Positions 53,693-61,879 of a stretch of DNA of 64,000 bases are shown here, one piece after another. The position numbers and the translations under genes are program-made. The stretch spans positions 310,001 to 374,000 of the forward strand of contig NZ_RHOH01000001.1 of assembly GCF_003946115.1 (NCBI RefSeq). The letters run 5' to 3'. The DNA comes from Lacticaseibacillus daqingensis. GTDB lineage: Bacteria > Bacillota > Bacilli > Lactobacillales > Lactobacillaceae. The notes under the pieces are model-generated. The model saw only the letters and a program-made list of their open reading frames with translations, made no database searches and was not told where the DNA came from. How positions within the stretch are numbered: the first letter of the stretch is position 1; the number at the start of each line of letters is the position of its first letter.

Positions 53693-54249
53693 TGAGCAAC
53701 TACAAGAAGCTACTCCATATCTGTGGGGAGCCGGGTTGTCAGGTAGTCATACAGGGGGATAAGCAGTACTGCGACAAGCACCAAGCCAAGCATGACGCTC
53801 AGTGGCAGAAGCAGAAGCAAGAGTACCGTAAGAGCAAACTAGCTCAGGCTATCCGCCAACAACAGACTAAGCACTATGACCTGTACGACAGGGACAAGGA
53901 AGCCTCAGCATTCTATCACTCCAAGCAGTGGCGGGCAGTGCGGGATTATGTGTATAGCAGAGATGGGGCACAATGCCAATCCTGTGGCAATATCCTAGAC
54001 AATCGCAAAGTGTGTGACCACTTGCACCCACTGAAGTACTCACCAGCAGAGAAACTCAGTACATCTAATCTGTGGGTACTCTGCTACAAGTGTCATACCC
54101 GCAAGACCACCATTGAGCAGAAGATAGCAGAGCAACCGAATGGCCCAACTAAACTACAGCACCTAGACAAAGAGTGGTGGCTACGAACTCTATCAGAACA
54201 GCAGGGCCAGACAATCACAATGAAAGAGTGGCGCAATGACAACAAGTGA
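53692..54249 (+). CDS. HNH endonuclease (terminase-associated type)
   Basis: 185 residues. Two zinc-binding Cys pairs are visible: an N-terminal CGEPGCQ...YCDKH finger-like element, and the HNH core RDGAQCQSCG...VCDHLHPLKY...NLWVLCYKCHTRKT with the catalytic DH. HNH proteins encoded just upstream of terS/terL help genome packaging cleavage in HK97-like phages. GTG start overlaps the ssb stop. Confidence 0.88.
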   Translation: MSNYKKLLHICGEPGCQVVIQGDKQYCDKHQAKHDAQWQKQKQEYRKSKLAQAIRQQQTKHYDLYDRDKEASAFYHSKQWRAVRDYVYSRDGAQCQSCGNILDNRKVCDHLHPLKYSPAEKLSTSNLWVLCYKCHTRKTTIEQKIAEQPNGPTKLQHLDKEWWLRTLSEQQGQTITMKEWRNDNK

Positions 54250-54364
54250 ACAACAGCTGAGCGATGCAATAGAACGTCTACCAAGGTGGCTAGCACTGTC
54301 ACTTATTCAAGGATTACTGGACGCAACCACAACAAGAAAGGAACACAACAATGAACAACACTAA
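54236..54364 (+). CDS. Small hypothetical phage protein (42 aa)
   Basis: ATG 54236 lies inside the end of the HNH gene, and the frame runs to 54364, overlapping the next gene start. The sequence (SEQQLSDAIERLPRWLALS) looks like one amphipathic helix. No ribosome binding site of note, so expression would be by coupling. Unknown function; may be non-coding. Confidence 0.4.
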   Translation: MTTSEQQLSDAIERLPRWLALSLIQGLLDATTTRKEHNNEQH

Positions 54365-54599
54365 CAACAAACACAAGGTACATGAGGTAGCAGGGTATCG
54401 CAAGGGTATGTCTAAGACAGCATTGTGGGCTGGCATCTGTGCGGCATTAGGTTTATTCATCGGGGGCTTAGCGCTTCCCATCGCGGCCTTGGTATTGGGT
54501 ATCATTGCCCTCACAAAGCAACCTACTAGCCATGACAAGTACTGGGCTATCAGCTCTATTGTCCTCGCGGGTATCTCAGTCCTGGGGTTCCTGATGTAA
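54351..54599 (+). CDS. DUF4190-like small membrane protein
   Basis: 82 residues with a soluble N-terminus and two hydrophobic helices (LWAGICAALGLFIGGLALPIAALVLGIIAL and YWAISSIVLAGISVLGFLM), the layout of DUF4190 proteins. AAAGGA precedes the ATG. Role in the phage unknown. Confidence 0.6.
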   Translation: MNNTNNKHKVHEVAGYRKGMSKTALWAGICAALGLFIGGLALPIAALVLGIIALTKQPTSHDKYWAISSIVLAGISVLGFLM

Positions 54600-54637
54600 C
54601 TGGCGCACTCCATACGTTATAGATAGTGAGGGAAGCA

Positions 54638-54913
54638 ATGGACATATACAGTAGCCATGAGAACCAACAGGAAGCACTAGACAACATGGTAGCCAAGCTA
54701 CTGAAGCTGATGAGGCAGACACTCAACCAAGCGATTGAGCAAGGCAAAGACCAAGCCGCATTAGATGTGAGCACGTACCACAAGCTGGTAGTAGAGCAAG
54801 CGGTAGCAACATGGCGGGAAGAGTACCCACTAGATGAGATGACACTCTTCTATATCAATGACAAGCCAGACGGTATCATTCTAAGATGGTGGGAAGCGGT
54901 TACAATTAGATAA
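54638..54913 (+). CDS. Hypothetical phage protein (91 aa)
   Basis: Mostly helical, soluble, acidic protein (NQQEALDNMVAKLLKLMRQTLNQA...). I chose ATG 54638 after GAGGGAA rather than an in-frame GTG at 54626. No family recognised. The 298 bp after it hold a terminator and probably the packaging-site region, but no cos sequence can be told by eye. Confidence 0.55.
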   Translation: MDIYSSHENQQEALDNMVAKLLKLMRQTLNQAIEQGKDQAALDVSTYHKLVVEQAVATWREEYPLDEMTLFYINDKPDGIILRWWEAVTIR

Positions 54914-55074
54914 CGAGCAGACGCGGGATTAGACGAAACAGACACGCTAGAAACGCCGGCGTATCAACGTTTACCCCGCCCCTATCTGTGAAGAAATAAC
55001 CGCGCATACTAAAATGGCTTTCCGTCAAAAAATATGTAGATATGTAAATAATGACATAATGGCCACCCTAGACT

Positions 55075-55103
55075 AGCCGCAAAGCTTAATAGGGCGGCTT
55101 TTT
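55075..55103 (+). terminator. Terminator before the terminase genes
   Basis: AGCCGC (55075-55080) and GCGGCT (55094-55099) with a 13-nt loop, then TTTT. It separates the early/middle genes from the late packaging operon. Confidence 0.75.
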
Positions 55104-55211
55104 GTCAGCTCAAAAACAGCTTAAAGGGGCGCAAAAATTGTACATATATAAACTGATAAACCGCATAAGAGCGGGCATTGTAGCAGTAGTAAAGACGATA
55201 GGGGGCGCAAC

Positions 55212-55691
55212 ATGGTAGGACGCAAGCCAAAACTAACAACTGACCCAAGTGATAGGGCCGACCAGCGGGCTAGAACAGCCGCATTGATGAATGCCACGAA
55301 GAGTTATGACTGCTTGCAAGAAAGGGCGCCTAAGCATCTATCTGGGGTAGCACGTAGTACTTGGGAAAGCCTTGTGCCACAGCTTAATCGCCAAGGATTA
55401 GTCAAGCAGATAGATAAGCAGATAGTGACAGCACTGTGTGAACAAGTGCAGCTAGAGCGCATGGCATGGATTGAGATACAGGAAAACGGCGTGGTGATTG
55501 ATGGCCGAAAGAATCCCGCGTGTCAGGTGCTGGACTCAGCCACAGCTAAAGTTAAAAGTTTATCCGACAGTCTGGGATTGAACCCGCAAGCACGTGCAAG
55601 CCTGATTACTGTAGAGAACAACAACCATGACGACGAAGAAGTAGACATTATCAGCAAGCTGAAAGGGAAAAGTGGTGACAATGATTGGTAG
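55212..55691 (+). CDS. terS: Terminase small subunit (P27 family)
   Basis: 159 residues, the DNA-recognition subunit of the packaging motor. Typical features of the P27 family are the PKHLSGVARSTWESLVPQL segment, a central coiled region (QIVTALCEQVQLERMAW) and NPACQVLDSATAKVKSLSDSLGLNPQARASL. AGGGGG stands 7 nt before the ATG. Overlaps terL by 7 nt. Confidence 0.92.
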   Translation: MVGRKPKLTTDPSDRADQRARTAALMNATKSYDCLQERAPKHLSGVARSTWESLVPQLNRQGLVKQIDKQIVTALCEQVQLERMAWIEIQENGVVIDGRKNPACQVLDSATAKVKSLSDSLGLNPQARASLITVENNNHDDEEVDIISKLKGKSGDNDW

Positions 55692-57601
55692 ACCTAGAAC
55701 GAATTGACCTGACCCAAGAAGACAGCACAGATAACGCCAATCTGTCAGTCGCCATCGACGAAGCATACTTAGCACGTAAAAATGAAAGCGCATACACTGC
55801 AATCTTTGAGCGATACCGTGACCCAGCCACGCGGTATAGTTTTGCCATCCTAGAAGGCGATGTAGTAGCGGGCGTTGACATGAAGCTATCCGCTTTTCGC
55901 CACTTGCAGGACCTTACTAGAATTGGCAGTGAGGACTTTCCTTACAGCTACGATTTAGCCAAATGCCATGAGGTGCTCAATTTTGCCGCGCTTTGCCCTG
56001 ACCCAGATGCTGGGAAGCCGCTACCACTAGCTCTATGGCAACAAGCTATCTTGTGCTGGTCTCAAGGTTGGCGCAAGGGAGACGAACGCCGTTTTCATCG
56101 TGTGATTTTTTCCGTGGCGCGTACCAATGGTAAGACCTACTTAACCTGTATCCTATTGGCATACCAGTATATCTTAGGTAGCTCAGGACGGTATAACCAA
56201 GATATGGCATACATTGCCCCTGTCACCCAACAAAGCAAGAAGGGGTGGCGATACGTCAAGCTTACCTTTTCGCGATTGATGGAACTTAGAGCCTTTGCCA
56301 AGCTCTTTGTATCTCAGCAAACCAAGGCGGGTGAAGACGTTGTGAAGTCTAAGAAGACTCAAAACCAGCTCTTAAGACTGTCAGATGAAAGTGGGCAGTT
56401 TGACTCATATCATTTCTCTTTCGCCGTTCATGATGAGGCGGGCGACGATAGCCGTGTAGGTCTTATCCGTGAAAATAACGGTAAGATTACTTCTGGTCAG
56501 GTGCAGACAACAGACAGTCAAATGTGGACTATCTCAACAGCTTACCCAGACGCCACCAGCTCAATGTATACAGACGAAAAGATGGTACGTGAAGCCATGT
56601 GTAAGGACTTTGAGCGTACCTTAGACGATGTGTTGATGTTGAACTTTGCCCAAGACAGCGACGATGAAGTAAACACCCCTGATACTTGGATTAAGTCTAA
56701 TCCTATTCTGGGCTTGAAGGGTGACACCATGTTAGCCTCGATGGTGGCGGAACGTGATACCAAGAAGGCAGACGGGACAGTTAGCGAATTTATCAACAAG
56801 AACCTTAACCGCTGGCTCTCTGTGAAGGAAAACCGGTACCTGAATCCGCACGACATAGAGGCCGCCCAGACAGACACGCCACCTATCAACATCACAGGCC
56901 AACCCGTATACATAGGCTTTGACTTGTCTAAGCTGTCTGATGATACCGCAGTGGCCTTTGTCTACCCGTACCAAGTGAAGGGCCAAACTCATTACTACAT
57001 ACAACAGCACTCATGGATACCCACGAACAAGACTGGTGGCAACATCGCGACTAAGGAAAAGGGCGACGGTATCAACTACCGGCAGGCTCAGGAACTAGGC
57101 TTTGCGACTATCGCCAAAAACCGCTGGGGATACATAGATGAGGACAGCGTGCTAGACTACCTTCTGGACTATGTAGAGACTAACCAGCTACAGGTACGGT
57201 TCTTTGTCTTTGACCGGTGGGGCACCTCAGATGTGACAGACAAGCTGACCGAGCTAGAGCCATTCCCACTGATGCCACTCAAGCAGACTGCCGACAAGCT
57301 AGACAAGCCTACCCATGAGCTTCAGAAGGCTTTCCGGGAAGGAAGGGTACATACAGACAAGGACCCACTACTGGCCTACGCGCTGACCAACGCCGTACTG
57401 GTAGGGAGCTCCGCTGGTATCAAAGTAGACAAGGAACGCGCCACCGCCAAGATTGATGCCGTGGATGCGATTGTAGATGCCATGAGCCGCGCTGTGTATG
57501 AGTTCGCTGATTTTGACCCGGATGTAGAAGAGCCTAAGAGCCTGTTCGCTGGCTGGACAGAAGACCAGAAGCACGACTATTTCACCAACTACTCATTTTA
57601 G
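55685..57601 (+). CDS. terL: Terminase large subunit
   Basis: 638 residues: ATPase domain with Walker A-like SVARTNGKTYL and Walker B region FAVHDEAGDD, then an RNase H-like nuclease domain beginning YIGFDLSKLSDDTAVAFVYPY with further acidic residues (FDRWGTSDVTD, DAVDAIVDAM). Cuts and pumps DNA into the prohead. The frame opens with a TTG (55685) inside the end of terS; no better start exists near, the next in-frame ATG being 65 codons downstream. Part of the late operon. Confidence 0.95.
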   Translation: MVDLERIDLTQEDSTDNANLSVAIDEAYLARKNESAYTAIFERYRDPATRYSFAILEGDVVAGVDMKLSAFRHLQDLTRIGSEDFPYSYDLAKCHEVLNFAALCPDPDAGKPLPLALWQQAILCWSQGWRKGDERRFHRVIFSVARTNGKTYLTCILLAYQYILGSSGRYNQDMAYIAPVTQQSKKGWRYVKLTFSRLMELRAFAKLFVSQQTKAGEDVVKSKKTQNQLLRLSDESGQFDSYHFSFAVHDEAGDDSRVGLIRENNGKITSGQVQTTDSQMWTISTAYPDATSSMYTDEKMVREAMCKDFERTLDDVLMLNFAQDSDDEVNTPDTWIKSNPILGLKGDTMLASMVAERDTKKADGTVSEFINKNLNRWLSVKENRYLNPHDIEAAQTDTPPINITGQPVYIGFDLSKLSDDTAVAFVYPYQVKGQTHYYIQQHSWIPTNKTGGNIATKEKGDGINYRQAQELGFATIAKNRWGYIDEDSVLDYLLDYVETNQLQVRFFVFDRWGTSDVTDKLTELEPFPLMPLKQTADKLDKPTHELQKAFREGRVHTDKDPLLAYALTNAVLVGSSAGIKVDKERATAKIDAVDAIVDAMSRAVYEFADFDPDVEEPKSLFAGWTEDQKHDYFTNYSF

Positions 57602-57611
57602 AGAGGCTGTG

Positions 57612-57746
57612 CTATACTGTGAGTATAGAAAAAGGGCAACGTGCGCCAACACGTCACCCCATGAGCGCACCGCCTAGGCGGCCAGCCTCAGTTATCAGTC
57701 TGCAAGGACTTCAAACCGTCTGCTTAAGCCGCTGGACGGTTATTTT
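57612..57746 (+). ncRNA. Putative antisense RNA of a type I toxin-antitoxin pair
   Basis: Extended -10 TG-C-TATACT (57613-57618) lies within the palindrome CTATACT-GTG-AGTATAG. A stem AACCGTC/GACGGTT with ATTTTT (57716-57746) ends the unit. The RNA would run against the 3' end of the minus-strand toxin mRNA, sharing the hairpin, as in Fst/RNAII systems. No ORF. Confidence 0.5.
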
Positions 57747-57823
57747 TGTCCGTTGTTGTTGATGATAGCGACAACTAACATTGCAAAAGCAATCATTAGC
57801 GTCAACACTTCAAAAGTGCTCAC
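57740..57823 (-). CDS. Fst-like type I toxin (small membrane peptide)
   Basis: 27-residue peptide on the strand opposite to all surrounding phage genes: STFEVLTLMIAFAMLVVAII followed by a polar NNNGQK tail. The layout (short N-terminus, xFExLxLMIAFxxL helix, charged/polar tail) is that of Fst/holin-like type I toxins common in lactobacilli. GTG 57823 has GGGG 7 nt upstream; a GTG one codon earlier is possible. Likely kept silent by the antisense RNA read from the other strand. Confidence 0.68.
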   Translation of the reverse strand: MSTFEVLTLMIAFAMLVVAIINNNGQK

Positions 57824-57922
57824 CACTAAACCCCGTTCAATAAATTCACCATAGGCATCACCTCAAATGCAACCAAGGCTTAGCCACCGCGCGACTTGCT
57901 CAACACACATAGTACCATGCCT

Positions 57923-57948
57923 TAGACCCCTAGTGGGTCTATTTTTTT
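57923..57948 (+). terminator. Terminator between terL and the portal genes
   Basis: TAGACCC-CTAGT-GGGTCTA followed by seven T. The rest of 57602-58027 is occupied by the toxin-antisense pair. Confidence 0.85.
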
Positions 57949-58027
57949 GCCCTAAAGGTCAGAATAGGTCAAAAACGGCGCAGTGAAGACGTTATAGATA
58001 GCGAAAGACAAAACAGCCAAGAATGAG

Positions 58028-58231
58028 GTGACAACTATAGATAAACTACTTAGAATCCCGGCGATGATTACAGCCGCTCTGCCCCTGTTGTTATTTTTAG
58101 CAGGCATTGTGGCCTTTATCGTGGCGGGGTACCTAGTCAACGCGATTGTAGGGACGCTGGTGCTTGGCGTGGCTTGCATGGTCATTGGATGGGTGTTGTC
58201 ACCTACGGCATCAAAGGGGGTGACTAAATGA
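58028..58231 (+). CDS. Small phage membrane protein before portal
   Basis: 67 residues with two hydrophobic helices (ALPLLLFLAGIVAFIVAGYLV and VGTLVLGVACMVIGWVLS). GTG start with a modest AGGTG-type ribosome binding site; its stop overlaps the portal ATG by 4 nt. Small hydrophobic ORFs in this position are common in lactic acid bacteria phages, role unknown. Confidence 0.6.
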   Translation: MTTIDKLLRIPAMITAALPLLLFLAGIVAFIVAGYLVNAIVGTLVLGVACMVIGWVLSPTASKGVTK

Positions 58232-59331
58232 CAATAATTAATCCCTTTGCGAGGTTTCAGACTAGAAGCCAAGTGATACCATCGACTAACTTTGCACCTT
58301 TTGTGGTGAGTGGCGGGAAGGTGATACCTAACAACATGGTAGACGCCCGCTTTGCTCTTCAGAACTCAGATGTGTTTGCAGTCATCAACCTGCTTAGCTC
58401 CGACATCGCGAGTGCCACCATGAGTGCACCGGAACCGTTCCTAACTCTGCTTAGACGGCCTAACAACCTCATCTCTGGATACAACTTCTGGCAGAGCGTC
58501 GCGGCTCAACTGCTTTTGAGTGGTAACGCCTATGTGGCCTGTGAGAGAGACGCAAGCAATATCCCAACGCGCCTAGAGCTTGCACCTGCTGGTCAGATAG
58601 TAACCACACTGGCCGACAGCAACGCGGACATCTCTTACACCGTCAACTGGGGCGATGAACGGGGTAAGCGGAACTATCCAAATGCAAACATGCTTCACTT
58701 TAGACTGCTGGCGACTGGCTCCAATGAGTCCAACTTATATGTGGGTATCAGCCCACTGCAATCACTGGCAGAGTCAATCAACATGCAGGACTTTAGCAAC
58801 CGCCTCACCCTGAGCTCACTCAAGCACGCATTGAACCCAAGCACAGTCCTGACTGCGGCTGAAGGGGCGCTGTCCAAAGACGAAAAAGAGGGCATCCGCG
58901 CTGGATGGGAAGCCGCCAATGAAGGCGAGAACGCTGGTAGAGCCATTGTGCTGGACCAAGCCGTCACCATGTCCTCTGTCAGCATCAATGCGGATGTGGC
59001 TAAGTTCCTCTCCACGCTAGACTTTGGCAAGACTCAGATAGCCAAGGCCTTTGGGGTACCAGACAGCTACCTGAACGGCCAAGGGGACCAGCAGTCATCA
59101 ATTGAGATGACCAAGAGCCTGTACGCTAACACCCTCCGCCGCTACACAATGCCTATTGAATCGGAACTGTTCGCCAAGTTTGGGGTGACTGTAGAGCTGG
59201 ACCAGAGCGCCGCCGTCGATGCAGATAACACGACATTGGTAAGCCAGATACAAGACCTATCAACGGGTCAGAATCCGGTCTTGTCGGCGACTGATGCAAT
59301 GGCAATGCTACGCAAGAGGGGGGTGCTTTAG
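58228..59331 (+). CDS. Portal protein (HK97 family)
   Basis: 367 residues forming the dodecameric ring at the capsid vertex through which DNA enters. Typical features: NSDVFAVINLLSSDIAS, FWQSVAAQLLLSGNAYVACERD, LHFRLLATG ... GISPLQSLAESINMQ, and QIAKAFGVPDSYLNGQGDQQSSIEMTKSLYANTL. ATGA overlap with the preceding gene. Confidence 0.94.
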   Translation: MTIINPFARFQTRSQVIPSTNFAPFVVSGGKVIPNNMVDARFALQNSDVFAVINLLSSDIASATMSAPEPFLTLLRRPNNLISGYNFWQSVAAQLLLSGNAYVACERDASNIPTRLELAPAGQIVTTLADSNADISYTVNWGDERGKRNYPNANMLHFRLLATGSNESNLYVGISPLQSLAESINMQDFSNRLTLSSLKHALNPSTVLTAAEGALSKDEKEGIRAGWEAANEGENAGRAIVLDQAVTMSSVSINADVAKFLSTLDFGKTQIAKAFGVPDSYLNGQGDQQSSIEMTKSLYANTLRRYTMPIESELFAKFGVTVELDQSAAVDADNTTLVSQIQDLSTGQNPVLSATDAMAMLRKRGVL

Positions 59332-59334
59332 ACC

Positions 59335-61032
59335 ATGCAGAACTTAGATGTAAGAACATACGCAACCACTATCACGCGTGATACCTCAGATGATGGGGTC
59401 ATGAAGATTAGTGGCTACGGCGCTGTCTTTAATCAACCGGCGCAAGCAGATAGCTTTGTTGAGTATATGAGACCAGAAGCGCTGGACGGGGTAGACCTAT
59501 CTGGCGTTTTGCTTTTGTACGCTCACGACAGCAAGAATATTCTGGCCCGGGCTGACTCAGGTAACTTGAGCCTGAAAGTGGACAAGCAGGGGCTGGCCTT
59601 CACCGCCACCTTGCCGGATACCACACTGGGCCACGATACATACAGCAACATTCAAGCGGGCAACATCAAGGGTTGCTCTATCGGGTTCTCCATTACACCG
59701 GGTGGCGACAGCTGGGAGCAATTAGACGGCAAGACCACCCACATCATCAACAAGATTGACAAGGTGGTAGAGGTGAGCTTAACGCCTATCCCGGCCTACA
59801 CAGAAACATCTGTCACGGTGCAGAGAGACCTAGAACATTTTGAAAGTGAGGAACACGCATTGGCAGAACCAGATAAAGCTGAAGAACCTGAAAAGGTAGC
59901 AGAGGCTGAAACGCCGGAACCCGAAAAGGCCCCGGATGAGAAAGTGCCGGAAACACGCGACGCTGAACCAGAAGCACCAGCAGAGCCAAAGCCTGATGAG
60001 TTGCAAGAGCTCCGGGCTGAGGTCTCTTCACTGACCGCAAAAATGAAAGCGCTTGCTAAAAAGGCTGATAAAGAGGAAGCCCCGGAACAGCGCGACATCG
60101 AAAACATTGAAGACAAGGGAGATAACACAATGGCAAAGACCATCACTGAACTGGACGAAAAGTCTGTAGAACAACGCGACTTGGAAGCGTTCTTGAAGAC
60201 TGGCAAGGTTGAACACCGCGACGCTGAAGGCTTTACATCTGCTGAAGGTGAAGCCGTACTGCCGCTGGAAGTCCTGAACGTACTCAAGCAACCAGAAGAC
60301 CCGGCACAGCTTTCCGGCTACGCGAACAAGGTGGCTGTCTCCGCGGCTACTGGTAAGCTCCCAGTGCTCAAGCGTGCAACCGCTCAGCTGGCGACTGCTG
60401 AAGAACTCGCGGAAAACCCGCAGATTGCAAATGCTTCTATCGAAAAGGTGACCTATGACGTGGCTACCTACCGTGGTCAACTGCCTATCTCTATGGAAAT
60501 GGCTCAAGACTATGGCGACATTACTTCACTGTTAGCTCAATATGTGCAGACGGTCAAGAACCAAACTGAACAACACAAGATTGGCGCTGTGTTGGCAAAG
60601 GCTACCCCAGTAGCCGCTAAGTCCATTGATGACATCAAGGATGCCTACAACACCGGCCTGACCAACTATGGTGCCGACCGCATGTTTGTAATCTCTGAAG
60701 CCCTGTTCGCTGAACTGGACAAGGCCAAGGACAATGATGGCCGCTACCTGCTCCAAGACTCTATCGCTTCTGCGACAGGCAAGAGCTTGCTTGGTGCCCC
60801 GGTTGTGATTGTACCGGACGATGTGCTGGGCAAGGCTGGCGATAAGGTCGGCTTTGTAGGCTCTGTGAAGGCGTTCGTTCTGGAAGCTATCCGCGCTAAC
60901 GTAACGCTGAACTGGGCCCGTAATGAGCAGTTTGAACAAATCTTGGGCGTTGCTTTCCGCGCTGACTTCAAGGTAGCCGACAAGGACGCGGGTAAGTTCA
61001 TCACTTACAATGCCACGCCCAGTGAAGCCTAG
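59335..61032 (+). CDS. Prohead protease fused to the HK97-type major capsid protein
   Basis: 565 residues. Residues 1-165 are a U35-type prohead protease (catalytic His in LLLYAHDSKNILAR, Ser in GCSIGFSI). Residues 175-255 form an acidic, Glu/Pro/Ala-rich scaffold-like region ending in a coiled coil. From residue 266 follows the HK97-fold capsid (SAEGEAVLPLEVLNVLKQP ... PISMEMAQDYGDI ... LGAPVVIVPDD ... LNWARNEQFEQILGVAFRADF). An internal ATG at 60130 with its own GGGAGA lies exactly at the start of the capsid part. The zero frame stops at 61030-61032, and a +1 frame opens a Thr-rich extension. Confidence 0.93.
   Translation: MQNLDVRTYATTITRDTSDDGVMKISGYGAVFNQPAQADSFVEYMRPEALDGVDLSGVLLLYAHDSKNILARADSGNLSLKVDKQGLAFTATLPDTTLGHDTYSNIQAGNIKGCSIGFSITPGGDSWEQLDGKTTHIINKIDKVVEVSLTPIPAYTETSVTVQRDLEHFESEEHALAEPDKAEEPEKVAEAETPEPEKAPDEKVPETRDAEPEAPAEPKPDELQELRAEVSSLTAKMKALAKKADKEEAPEQRDIENIEDKGDNTMAKTITELDEKSVEQRDLEAFLKTGKVEHRDAEGFTSAEGEAVLPLEVLNVLKQPEDPAQLSGYANKVAVSAATGKLPVLKRATAQLATAEELAENPQIANASIEKVTYDVATYRGQLPISMEMAQDYGDITSLLAQYVQTVKNQTEQHKIGAVLAKATPVAAKSIDDIKDAYNTGLTNYGADRMFVISEALFAELDKAKDNDGRYLLQDSIASATGKSLLGAPVVIVPDDVLGKAGDKVGFVGSVKAFVLEAIRANVTLNWARNEQFEQILGVAFRADFKVADKDAGKFITYNATPSEA
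60130..61032 (+). CDS. Major capsid protein from an internal start
   Basis: ATG 60130, in frame with the fusion, has GGGAGA 8 nt upstream and would yield a 300-residue capsid protein without protease and delta region (MAKTITELDEKSVEQRD...). Capsid is needed in large excess over protease, so separate initiation makes sense. Direct evidence would be N-terminal data on the virion protein; proteolytic maturation of the fusion could give a similar product. Confidence 0.6.
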   Translation: MAKTITELDEKSVEQRDLEAFLKTGKVEHRDAEGFTSAEGEAVLPLEVLNVLKQPEDPAQLSGYANKVAVSAATGKLPVLKRATAQLATAEELAENPQIANASIEKVTYDVATYRGQLPISMEMAQDYGDITSLLAQYVQTVKNQTEQHKIGAVLAKATPVAAKSIDDIKDAYNTGLTNYGADRMFVISEALFAELDKAKDNDGRYLLQDSIASATGKSLLGAPVVIVPDDVLGKAGDKVGFVGSVKAFVLEAIRANVTLNWARNEQFEQILGVAFRADFKVADKDAGKFITYNATPSEA

Positions 61033-61165
61033 TGAGGAAACGACTACCAGCACCACGACATCAACGGTAGCTCCAACAACCACTAGCACCACATCGACCA
61101 CCAAAGCCCCGACTACCAGCACTACCACCACGACTGCCGCACCTGATGAGGGCGCGAGTAAATAA
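61018..61165 (+). other. Programmed +1 frameshift site and Thr-rich extension of the capsid protein
   Basis: The zero frame reads ACG CCC AGT GAA GCC TAG. Slippage of the Pro-tRNA from CCC to the overlapping CCA opens a frame of 47 more codons (VKPSEETTTSTTTSTVAP ... TTKAPTTSTTTTTAAP ... GASK) up to TAA 61163-61165. The extension has no ribosome binding site or start of its own and is very rich in Thr/Ser. A matching tail lies behind the major tail gene, which strongly argues for real use. The same device, +1 shifting on overlapping Pro codons in capsid and tail genes, is known in Listeria phage PSA. Confidence 0.72.
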
Positions 61166-61284
61166 GGTAGGTACCGCGGTAGTGGGACAGGCGGTCCTAT
61201 AAACCGGTAGTAAGTACACCATCGCCTAACGAATGACAACAATACCGCGATTAGCGGGGCGGTGATGTAGAGAGGGGTAAGCAG

Positions 61285-61560
61285 ATGGATACAGAAGCAT
61301 TGGCGGCTGAACTCTTGAATGAACTCAACTTGGATGACGCAGAGCTGACCACCCTGCAAGCCCAGATTGAATCAGCGATTGACATCACCAAGCGGTCCGC
61401 GGGCCAAGTCGATGAGACTAACCCCACCGCGATTAAAGCAGTGAAGACAATCGCCACTCAGTTGTACTATGACCGCACTTTATCAGAAGGCCTAAGCCGG
61501 GGCGTCATGATGATGCTCACACATCTACAGGCAGGTGCTCAGTATGCAGATAAAGCCTAG
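61285..61560 (+). CDS. Head-tail connector (gp6-like)
   Basis: 91 residues, helical, of the phage gp6-like connector type (EALAAELLNELNLDDAELTTLQAQIESAIDITKRSAG ... AIKAVKTIATQLYYDRT). It forms a ring under the portal. GGGG-type ribosome binding site 8 nt before the ATG. Overlaps the next gene by 17 nt. Confidence 0.82.
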   Translation: MDTEALAAELLNELNLDDAELTTLQAQIESAIDITKRSAGQVDETNPTAIKAVKTIATQLYYDRTLSEGLSRGVMMMLTHLQAGAQYADKA

Positions 61561-61879
61561 TGAGATGACCCGAAAAGTGCAACTAGGGCATGTTGGCAAC
61601 GTGGTAGTGGGTGGCGTAAACAGAGACAAGTTTATCTCCGACTACTCACTGCACTACAAGGCTCAGAAGCGCACTTTGTCTCAGCAGTACCAACTTGTTG
61701 GAACACGCTTGGACGAAACACAAACCATCATCACAAGACACGACGCGAGAACAGAGACGGCCAAGCAGGCCCAGATAGGCCTTACCACCTACGACATCAT
61801 CGACGTGTCCCCGGATGACGGCGGCGACTACATCCGCTACGACTATATCACCATCAAGGCGGTGTCCGGTCATGGCTGA
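61544..61879 (+). CDS. Head closure/head-tail adaptor protein
   Basis: 111 residues of the small beta-rich head-tail adaptor type (SPP1 gp16-like): TRKVQLGHVG at the start and QAQIGLTTYDIIDVSPDDGGDYIRYDYITIKAVSG at the end. I chose ATG 61544 (MQIKPSEM) with AGGCAGG upstream; a GTG at 61535 is also in frame. Confidence 0.75.
   Translation: MQIKPSEMTRKVQLGHVGNVVVGGVNRDKFISDYSLHYKAQKRTLSQQYQLVGTRLDETQTIITRHDARTETAKQAQIGLTTYDIIDVSPDDGGDYIRYDYITIKAVSGHG

Noticed and set aside
61050-61160. Separate small Thr-rich gene behind the capsid gene
   Set aside because: No start codon or ribosome binding site in that frame; it is contiguous with the CCC-A slip site and best read as a frameshift extension.
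60532-61359. 275-codon minus-strand frame over the capsid end
   Set aside because: Antisense to the capsid gene; its Val-rich part is only the complement of the Thr-rich extension.
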